Assembly (NCBI GenBank): GCA_021234155.1
Contig: JAJEKV010000035.1
Span: 11,038,407 to 11,102,406, forward strand
DNA from: Isoetes taiwanensis
Taxonomy: Eukaryota > Streptophyta > Lycopodiopsida > Isoetales > Isoetaceae
DNA length: 64,000 nt
Direction of reading: 5' to 3'
Part shown: positions 56,690-64,000 of the stretch, piece by piece
Numbering within the stretch: the stretch's first letter is position 1
Layout of the letters: every line of letters starts with the position of its first letter
The notes under the pieces: generated by a model
What the model was told of the DNA's origin: nothing
The model's database searches: none
What the model saw: only the letters and a program-made list of their open reading frames with translations
Translations under genes and position numbers: made by a program

Positions 56690-56850
56690 GCCAAGATCAT
56701 TCCCTACTATCGAGGCGCCAAGAACAATCGACTATCGAGGCGCCCAAGATCCGATTCGATCGATCAAGATTCGTTCAATCCCATTCGATCGATCGAGCCG
56801 CCTTCAATCCATTCGATCGAGCCGCCTTCAATTCCCATTCGATGTCTGCT
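56690..56850. repeat. CGATCGA/CGCC short repeats
   Basis: ATCGAGGCGCCAAGA occurs two to three times, then CATTCGATCGATCGAGCCGC two to three times. It lies upstream of the ParB-like gene start and could be promoter DNA. Confidence 0.6.
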
Positions 56851-57429
56851 GACTATGGTGAGTGTGATTCCATTCCGAATGCATTCTCTTGTTCTCTATT
56901 TTTCGTCCTCTATTTTTTACAATGCATTCCGGTTCTTTATCGATTATTGGGGAGAAGAATGCTATCTTTTAATAGCAAACTTGAAGCGCCGAGTAGGATT
57001 GTGTAAAATCGAAGATCTGAATCCAAGTCCTATGTGTCATGGTGTTCCTTTGGAAACAGTTTAGAAGATTTCTATTATAAACCGCAATTATGAAGATGAG
57101 GCTCTTCCAAGAAGACATCCCTAAGGCGTCTACAGTTGGTGAAAGCATGGGCACATTTGTAGCATGGCCAAAAGAACGTCTGAAAAAGGTATGTATATTT
57201 GGATATTCAAAAAAAAATGAATATATCATAACATCTGCGTGATGTTGTGAATTTTGAATTCTGTGATGCTCTTTAGCCAGTCATATCAACCCCATGAAAC
57301 TACACATTAATGAAAATATGTAGTTTCTTGGGGTTGGTCATACTGGCTGGAGGGCATCAAAGGATTCAATGTTTTCGACATTGCATATAAAAAAACATAA
57401 TAAACTAATGACAGAAAAGTATAGTGCAA

Positions 57430-58142
57430 AAATGCGCCAGGCGCGAGTTTGTATTCATATTCCAAAAAAGTATATGTACATTTCTTCTTATGCAAAAATG
57501 CGCCAGGCGCGAATTCTTTCTATCTCTACAATATGTCACACAAGCCCACTTCATCGGCCCAATCCCGCAAAAAGTCCCACCTGAACCACCCTGATATGAC
57601 AGGATCCTCATCTTCCCTGCGGATGTCGAGTCTCCAAACCAGAGTGTTGTATCGATCCTTGATACTATAAATCAAATCCTCGTACTTATTTGTTGGCATG
57701 AGCCTTACTAAGAGCATGAGGAGTCGGATATGTCCATAGATGCGATGGAAGTGTTCCCATGGCCCCTGATACAGACTGTCGAATGGATTCTCCAACTCTC
57801 TTTGAACGTTTTGAACAACACAATCAAGTAATATCTTGTACAGGGTCCAGAGTTGATGGTCGTCCAGGGGAAGTGTATTTGATCTAGAACCAGCCAGTGT
57901 ATTTGAACTAGGAGCAGCCAGTGTCCATGCATAAGGAAAATCCATGGCACTAGAACGAGATAAATTAAGTAATTAGCAAGTAATATATTAGTCTCCCCAT
58001 AAAACGATTCTGAACATACATAATTCAAAACGCGCCAGGCGCGTTTGCTTTGTTTTTTTCACAGATCTATTTCACAGGCGCGATTTGTATAGAGTCGTAT
58101 GAAATAGAAAAGCCAAACTAAAAACGCGCCTGGCGCGCTTTT
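57430..58142. repeat. E2 palindrome family, right group
   Basis: 57430-57450 and 57497-57516 lie just past the stop of the gene at 57526. 58028-58046 (perfect, AAACGCGCCAGGCGCGTTT), a half-copy at 58074-58086 and 58121-58142 lie upstream of its start. Confidence 0.9.
57526..57945 (-). CDS. Unidentified 139-residue E2 protein
   Basis: An intact minus-strand frame from the ATG at 57943-57945. It is helix-rich and amphipathic: 'DDHQLWTLYKILLDCVVQNV', 'FHRIYGHIRLLMLLVRLMP', 'YEDLIYSIKDRYNTLVWRLD', then 'WFRWDFLRDWADEVGLC'. There is no signal peptide or membrane span. It is bracketed by palindromes on both sides. I found no counterpart in E1. The intact frame among broken neighbours suggests it is real. 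Function unknown. Confidence 0.55.
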   Translation of the reverse strand: MDFPYAWTLAAPSSNTLAGSRSNTLPLDDHQLWTLYKILLDCVVQNVQRELENPFDSLYQGPWEHFHRIYGHIRLLMLLVRLMPTNKYEDLIYSIKDRYNTLVWRLDIRREDEDPVISGWFRWDFLRDWADEVGLCDIL

Positions 58143-58389
58143 ATTAACCTAGTGGAAAATCGGAACCCAAAATCGCCATTCTAACATATTATTCTAACAG
58201 AATGCATAATGCAGAATGCATAATGCAGAATTCAAAATATGAAGCCAGTGAGTATGAAGGCAGTAGAGTAGAATAGAATAGAATGAAGGCAGATAGAGCA
58301 GATATATAATAATAATACTTCTTGTTTAGTTCATTATTTAGTTCATTGTTTTAGTTCATTATTTAGAGCAGATAGAGGAAGAGCTAGTG

Positions 58390-58580
58390 AAATAGAATAA
58401 GAGCAGATACAGCAAAATCATATAAGCAAGATCATAGAGCAGATAGATCATAGAGCAAGATCATATAGGCAAGATCATAGAGCAAGATCATAGAGCAAGA
58501 TCATATAGAGCAAGATCATAGAGAAAGATCATAGAGCAAGATCATATAGGAAGATCATAGAGCAAGATCATATAAACAAT
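58390..58580. repeat. AGATCATAGAGCA minisatellite
   Basis: About 13 units of 13-16 bp (AGATCATAGAGCA / AGATCATATAGGCA). Confidence 0.9.
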
Positions 58581-58839
58581 AGAACATGTTTATAAGCAAT
58601 AGATCTGTATATGAAGGTGCTAGGGCAGTTTAGGACTGATGCATGTAAAAGTCTAAGACGTAAAGCACTCCCTTGATTAACCCCAAGCTCATATAACAGA
58701 TAAAGAAAATAAAATAAAGTCGATAGAAATGTAACTTTCAAATACTAGAATAAAAAACAAAAAATAAGATAAATGTGACTTTAAGTAAAGAACATGAAAT
58801 ACTAACCTCTGAATCAATACGACTTTAATATAGAAGCCG

Positions 58840-59230
58840 AGAAGAAGTTTAGAAAACTTCACCAAAGCTTTGTAGAAACCTTTGGCGTAAAACCAAAAGC
58901 GTAAGATTGTAGAAGCCTAAAAGCCACGTAGAAAAAAACGTAAGGTTGTAGAAGCCGAAAAAGCCACCGAGAAAAAAGCGTAAGATTGTAGAAACCACAT
59001 AGACGTAAAACTCGAAAGCCGAAGCTCAAAAATTACTTCTTTAACGAAAAGCCGTAAAAGCCAAAAGCCGGTTAAAGCGCCCGAAGCCGGCGAGATTGTT
59101 AAAAATTAACAGATGGTTTAACAGAAGCATGCAAGCCGAGAAGCGCTGAGAAGCGCCGAGAAGCGCACACCAGAAAAGCACTATGAAATCGCACTATGAA
59201 ATCGAAATGCACTATGAAATCGCACCAGCA
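58840..59230. repeat. AAGCCGAGAAG / GTAAGATTGTAGAAGCC repeats
   Basis: Irregular short repeats with AAAAAGCGTAAGATTGTAGA-type units (58900-59010), then GAAGCGC[C/T]GAGAAGCGC and ACTATGAAATCGCA copies. No stable frame is present. Confidence 0.75.
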
Positions 59231-59329
59231 GTTCGAAAAGAGAGACAGAAATTGGAAAGGGAGTGTAAACTGAAAGTAATAACTACTTTAAAAAATTCGT
59301 ACCATGCCATTATAACTGCCGCGAAAATT

Positions 59330-59650
59330 TATTGCAAGGGGCTAAGGTTATAAGTTATAGGAAATTTTTAAGTTTAAAGGTTATAAGCTTTAAGTTTTAG
59401 AAGTTTAAAGGTTATATTTATTTAAGGTTACAAGTTTTAACCTTGGAACTTCTAACCTTAAAAGTTGTAAACTTACTTCTTCTAACCTTAACTTTTAACC
59501 TATAATAACCTACCTTAAAACTTCTAACCTATAATAACCTATAATTAACTTCTAACCTAAAAATTGCTAACCTATAATACCCTCAAAAGTTTTTTCTAAG
59601 GTGACAACATTTAAGGTTATTATAGGTTAATATATTATAGGTTAACTCAT
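59330..59650. repeat. AAGGTTATA / AACCTATAATA inverted repeat zone
   Basis: The left part is full of AAGGTTATAAG-type words. The right part has the inverse AACCTATAATAACCT five or more times, then turns back to AAGGTTATTATAGGTT at 59610. The zone lies just upstream of the DUF7869-type gene and can fold back on itself. Confidence 0.8.
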
Positions 59651-59694
59651 GCTAGGGAGATGTTATTTGGATATGCTATTTACTATATGTTTTT

Positions 59695-62619
59695 ATGCAT
59701 TTTAGGTCAATGGCATGCAAAATGCTAAATCCCCCAAGGCCCCCAATGATGCTGATCAAGGCAAGGAAAAATCCCCAACTAATGAAGATGACAAAGATGA
59801 TGGCAAAGGAAAGGAAAAGACCAGAAATGAAAAGGATGATGCCAAAGGAAAGGAAATTGTACTTTATACCGGGTTCGATTGGAAAAACAAAAGGTCAAGA
59901 TCCCGCATGCATGCAACAGAGAGGCGAGGGAGAAGGGATTATTGTTCTAGCAGATCCTATCAATGCAAAGAATGATGAAAGATTAGGGGAGGACCCCGGT
60001 TAGGTGTGGCAATCTCAAAATTATATGACAATTGGAAGGAAAAGGGTTCGGGCAAACAAGAATGCCTTGCTTGTGTGAAGCAACTAGAGGTTCCAACTAT
60101 TGTTGCATGGCCTAGGGACAAGATTTCAACCGGAGGAGAACTACACGCTTCCTATAGATGTAGAACCATTGTCAATAATGTTCACACAAAGGTAGCAAGA
60201 GGCCACTTCCAACTTTCAAACATTATCCCACCAAAAGATGCAAGTCGATTATGATTGTTCTCCCGGCCTTGATGAAGGTTAGAGGAAGTGAATGTTGTTG
60301 GGCTTCTTGTGTTAGAATGTTCACAATAGAGGAGTTGGTGGGAGCAAGAGCTACATATCAGGAACATAAGTGTGATAGCAGGAGGAATTTCATGTACACC
60401 ATATTTGGCTATGCAATTCAGGATGAAAGATCAAAGAAGAAAAGATTCCCATTGAATGGAAAGTGGATATGTTCAAAAGCATGGATGGCTATACATGGAA
60501 TTCCAACCTCTTCTTGGCAATAACCGCAAAAGAGACATGAAAATGGTAGTAAAATTGCATTGCATGGGAACACCAGTGCAGTAAGGCCTACCTCAAGAAC
60601 TATAGCCAAAGGAAATATTTGAAAGATATGTGGATTTCAATGCAGAAAACATGCCACATAAGAGTAAGAAGGATGAACAGGGTAGAGTTATTGTTGAAAA
60701 GAGATTGCCATCCCATTGTACCCAGAAGAGCATATTAGAGGAAATAAATGCATTGCTTCGGGAACTTGGAGTGGCCTCTATATCCCAGCCCGGTTTAGTA
60801 GGCTATGGAATAAGCATTTCAAGCATGTGACCATAGCAACTTCAAACAACTTTGCCAAGTGCAATTTATGTGCTAAGCTGAAGGAGACACTAGATAAGAC
60901 TGTGCAACCAAGTCTAAGGGCAAAGATAAGGGAACATATGAAGGACTATATGACGGATCAACTATCATGTAGATCAACTTATTGGATGTGGAGGACCTTA
61001 TCCGCAATGGAACCTAATAACTATCTATGTATTATACATGATAAAATGGACCAACGTAAGACTTGTCTTCCTCAATTCAAGTACATTCCTAAGTCATGTG
61101 GAAGATCATACCCTTTGCGATTTCAATGATCGGGGCAATATTGCATGGGCAGTCTCGCACCTATTATGGCCATTTCGGTTTAGAGTTGTGGAGTGATGGT
61201 CAGATTTTCACATTGGGAGTATCATGAGGTGTTTAAGAAACTATGAGAAGGATTACAATGGTCACCTACAGGATCCTACAGCTAGCCAGGCACTACATAG
61301 TGCATTGTTGGATGGAACCCCTAATAGTATTGAAAAGTTTAGCAAGGCAAGATTTAGGAGGAATGGACCTAATGAACATGTTGGAGCTTCAACATCTCGT
61401 GCTAAACCTCGAGATCCGCCTGAAAGCTCCTCTTGCAACTAGGTAATTGTGGTGGTCAAAATAAGAACACGGTGGATGTTTTCTTTCCTATCCTACTTAA
61501 CAGCCAGTGGGTATTTTGAAAGAGTCAATTTGGAGTTCCTAATGCCCGGACATACTCATGAGGATGTGGATGCATTGTTTGGAAAATATAGTCATGTATT
61601 GAGACACAGACGAGACTTACCAACTTTCCCTGGCTATTGGAAATATTTCATGGATGTACAAATCCATCTCCTATAGGATCTATCATAGAAGAAGTGCCCG
61701 ATTGGAAGAGTTTTGTGGATGGTTATGCTCTCGACATGGAAGGTCATTCTAGACCTCTTCAATTCACTTTTTGGGTGAGAGAAGGGATTCCAATCATGCA
61801 ATGGAAAATGAGACCTTCAGAGGGAGAAGTGGAGAGGTGGGGCAGAAATTTGGCTTAGGGGATGCAAATGGCAAGCCTATGATACCTCCCCGTCAACCAA
61901 AAGCTCTAAAACCAACCTCAAGAAGTCAAGCAATTGGGATTGACTAAGGATGGCATCAATGACTACATCAAGCATTGGCAAACTAATTCAGATGACACTA
62001 ATCATGCATTGATAGATTATTAGAAGAAGGTGATCAACTTGTTGGATGAGGTAGACACATCCTCAGAAGAGCTGAAAGAAGGGTGGTTCCCTAAAAGTAA
62101 GTGGAAAACATTAGCTGGTGCCGAATTTAAGATGATGGTACCATTAGTAGCATTGTGAAGGCATATGCTCCTCCTCAATCTGATAAACACTATGTTGGTC
62201 CTAAGAAGGATAGGCCAAAATATCTAGGCATGGATTGTTATGAACCTTCTACTGACGTGGAGTGCCACCAATTTGTAGTAGTAAAACCAGCAGATCTAGA
62301 GACCTATCCAGTATGGTTGGGATGGACTATCTCGGATATTTGCAAAGAAGAAGGTGATGTTAACTTCAATAAGGTGCGCGTGGAATGGTGGTGTCCAGTA
62401 CATCAGTTGAGTAATATCACCGATAAAGAAAGATATTCAGATTGTTGGACAAAGAGGTGGAGGAGAAATCCTAGTGATCCTGATCTTTGGCTAGACATTG
62501 AAACTGTATTGTACTCGTGGACTCCAAAAACTATTCCTAGTAAAACAACGAGAGTTACAATACCTCAGGATGTAAGGAATAAGGTTCTCATATCCTTGGG
62601 GATATTGGTGGAAAAATGA
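59695..62619 (+). pseudogene. DUF7869-type putative transposase, E2 copy (broken)
   Basis: Nearly the whole protein can be followed across about eight frame changes. It has a charged N-terminus (59700-59980), 'LYDNWKEKGSGKQECLACVK', a Cys-rich 'CCWASCVRMFTIEELVGARA', 'WICSKAWMAIHGIP', 'FKHVTIATSNNFAKCNLCAK', 'YLCIIHDKMDQRKTCLPQF', 'LQLGNCGGQNKN', 'FERVNLEFLMPGHTHEDVDA', 'IIEEVPDWKSFVDGY' and an intact C-terminus (62155-62619: 'VRVEWWCPVHQLSNI', 'DCWTKRW', 'IETVLYSWTPKTIPSKTT'). This order is that of proteins labelled DUF7869, likely RNase H-fold transposases (inference). E2 has G where E1 has D in the second acidic motif (QLGN versus NLDK), so this copy is probably inactive. Confidence 0.8.
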
Positions 62620-62836
62620 TAAACAGTTACTATGTATCAATCACTTTTAATAAAAGTTGTGTACTACTTGAGTTTCATGATATATGATTTTGTAATTTGA
62701 AGTTAAGGTGTGAATTTATATTCCCGTGTGTGATTATATGTTAACGTCTATTCTAGTCTAAGGGCAACAAAGATACTAAAAAGTGAATTTAACAAAGTTA
62801 CTAAAAAAGTGCAATATAAAATTTATCCCAAAATTA

Positions 62837-62868
62837 AGACATAATCCCAATTTAATTGAATGATGGTT
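62837..62868 (-). repeat. E2 right terminal inverted repeat
   Basis: Perfect partner of the left end. The DUF7869-type gene stops about 220 bp inside it, as in E1, where the distance is about 60 bp. Confidence 0.95.
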
Positions 62869-62872
62869 TTAT

Positions 62873-63046
62873 GCTTTACCAAATGCTTGGGGGTGATCTG
62901 GCCACTACATCAGCTAAGAATGGAATGCCCATCCCTGATCCGACACTATTCAAAGTTATCTGCAAGAAAGCATGGATTAGCTTGCAGATGTTAAAAGTGC
63001 ATCTTTCCTAATTCTCTAATCCGTAAACGAGTTCACTTTCTATTGT
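62873..63046. other. Host DNA between E2 and E3
   Basis: 174 bp that continue the host sequence interrupted by E2. No gene is seen. Confidence 0.6.
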
Positions 63047-63366
63047 AAGCAGAGTTTCATTAAAGTTGGAAATTTCGTGATTTCAATTTCTCGTGAAATC
63101 AGTTTCTTCCCTATTTTATCACACATTTATGGCTACATATGGCACTATTTACTTAAAAAGAAACCAGTTATCATGCAAAAACCGCTACATTTAATATAAA
63201 ACAGCGCGGTTTTAGTTGTCAGGAAGAGAAGTATGGCGCCATTTACTTGGAAAGTATGAGGAAAAGCCGCCCGACAACCACAAAAGCAGATATTAAATTG
63301 CCAAAAAGCGCCCAGCAAGCAAACAAAATGGCGCGGCCGCTCCTTTAGCTTAGAAATAACCACAAA

Positions 63367-63563
63367 GCAAATAGCGCAAACGCGCTATTTGCTTTGACGT
63401 GAAAGGAAGCAAATGGTGCAGGCGCGCTATTTGCTTGAACGTGAAAGCAAGCAAATAGTGCGGGCGCGCTATTTACTTCAACGTGTAGAGCGAGCAAATA
63501 GTGCAGGCGCGCTATTTGACTGAACGTGAAGACCAAGCAAATAGTGCTCTCGCGCCATTTTGC
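63367..63563. repeat. E3 palindrome array, five 26-27 bp units, period 42-43 bp
   Basis: Inverted repeats GCAAATAGYGC...GCGCTATTTGC start at 63367, 63409, 63451, 63494 and 63537. The first has perfect 11-bp arms around AAAC. Spacers of about 16-17 bp are all alike (TTGAACGTGAAAG-type). A minus-strand frame across it gives a 14-residue repeat (FHVQANSAPALFAS-type), a by-product of the 42-bp period. Related words (GGCGCCATTT, 63235) lie just before. Confidence 0.9.
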
Positions 63564-63653
63564 AATAGATAACATATTTTCAGAAGACCATGTAGATATA
63601 TATTAATAGAAATATTACGTAAGATACAATTTTTCAAAACAAATAGAATTTTT

Positions 63654-64000
63654 TTAATAGTCTTTGTCGAAGTGGTCATCAGAGACTTTCTCATAATCAT
63701 CCAGGTTAATTTTACTGCGGTCAATTTGATCCTGCTCTGCTCCAGCTTGGCCCGACGTCTCACCTTTCTCTGTATGAGAAGCTTCTTCGTCTGCCCCCTT
63801 CTGAGATTCAACATCTTGCAAAGTCAAGACTTCCCGTTGGCGTTGGTCAATGGCCTTTGGGTCAAGCCAGGGGTACATGACGTTCTCGATCCTACCCAGA
63901 ATGCCCGATACGCATTTCATCTTTCCTAAGTCATGCTCGTATGTCACACAGATTCTTCCAACATGAAGGGATGCCCTAGAGAAGGCTCCACCAGAGAAGA
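63654..64000 (-). CDS. Methyltransferase motif I-like C-terminus, E3 copy (partial)
   Basis: The open frame enters from the right edge as 'FSGGAFSRASLHVGRICVTY', then 'EHDLGKMKCVSGILGRIENV' and 'MYPWLDPKAIDQRQREVL', and ends with a Glu/Asp/Gln-rich tail to a stop at 63654. FSGGAFSR is identical to E1 (24194-24217). The following A/S-L-x-x-G-R-x-C-x-x-x-E-x-D is just how motif I of a permuted DNA methyltransferase continues (GR....E-x-D contacts the cofactor). This copy is intact as far as seen and is the best evidence for the methyltransferase reading of the E1 and E2 genes. Confidence 0.55.
   Translation of the reverse strand, partial: FSGGAFSRASLHVGRICVTYEHDLGKMKCVSGILGRIENVMYPWLDPKAIDQRQREVLTLQDVESQKGADEEASHTEKGETSGQAGAEQDQIDRSKINLDDYEKVSDDHFDKDY

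Larger units (their letters stand above)
50534..62868. mobile_element. Transposon E2 (12,335 bp), same family as E1
   Basis: Perfect 32-bp inverted ends beginning AACCATCATTCAATTAA (50534-50565, 62837-62868) are flanked by perfect TTAT duplications (50530-50533, 62869-62872). The interrupted host repeat is restored when E2 is removed. Cargo from left to right: small acidic protein, HAD phosphatase and ParB/methyltransferase-like gene (all minus), an unidentified minus-strand gene, a 1.2-kb repeat zone, and the DUF7869-type gene (plus). About 14 palindromes with half-site AAATCGCGCC are confined to 50863-58142. Flipped, the order of transposase-like and ParB-like genes equals E1. Confidence 0.9.
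63047..64000. mobile_element. Transposon E3, left end only (runs off the window)
   Basis: The end AAGCAGAGTTTCATTAAAGT resembles the E1 end at 19 of 25 positions. The inside has its own palindrome family (63367-63563) and the C-terminus of a methyltransferase-like gene with the octapeptide found in E1. The orientation equals E2: the methyltransferase-like gene reads toward this end. Left flank TTGT would be the target duplication. The right end is outside, so this is less certain than E1 and E2. Confidence 0.6.

Noticed and set aside
63367-63563. CRISPR-like array (repeat-spacer pattern)
   Set aside because: The spacers are nearly identical to each other, the units are only 42-43 bp and the context is a plant transposon. 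It is a tandem repeat with inverted-repeat units.

Overview
The window looks like nuclear DNA of a land plant with a large, transposon-rich genome. It has Helitrons with GC hairpins and CTAG ends, Ty1/copia remnants, plant-style GT-AG exon borders and scattered plant gene fragments. I see no tRNA, rRNA or organellar genes and cannot name the species. The gene content of the main elements would suit a fern, lycophyte or bryophyte better than a flowering plant, but that is inference. Almost every coding stretch is cut by frameshifts, so most genes are called pseudogenes.

The main discovery is a family of about 12.4-kb DNA transposons, seen three times. E1 (15317-27832) has 24-bp inverted ends and sits inside a Helitron helicase gene. 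E2 (50534-62868) has perfect 32-bp inverted ends and a perfect 4-bp target duplication, TTAT. E3 starts at 63047 and runs off the right edge. E1 and E2 each carry a DUF7869-type protein, the likely transposase, with its C-terminus beside one end. All three carry parts of a gene that I read as a ParB-like domain joined to a DNA methyltransferase-like domain. E1 and E2 share a small acidic protein, and E2 also carries an FCP1/NIF-type HAD phosphatase. Each element has its own family of 20-26 bp GC-rich palindromes in non-coding positions: half-site AAATTGGGCGG in E1, AAATCGCGCC in E2 and AAATAGYGC in E3. None of these families is seen outside its own element. An element-encoded ParB/methyltransferase that recognises element-specific palindromes is the hypothesis most worth testing.

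Layout: 1-3990 holds diverged repeats and copia remnants. 4002-5628 is a 1.6-kb polypyrimidine tract. 5846-8937 looks like a captured gene fragment ending in a Helitron 3' terminus, with a second Helitron terminus facing it at 8956. 9960-14235 holds more copies of the copia-like repeat, minisatellites and a palindrome cluster. 14392-30443 is a Helitron split by E1. 30444-41802 may be a second Helitron of the same family, full of small duplications. 41803-50533 holds repeats and host gene fragments (B3-like, MEE59-like, dipeptidyl-peptidase-like and an acidic exon). 50534-62868 is E2 and 63047-64000 is the start of E3.
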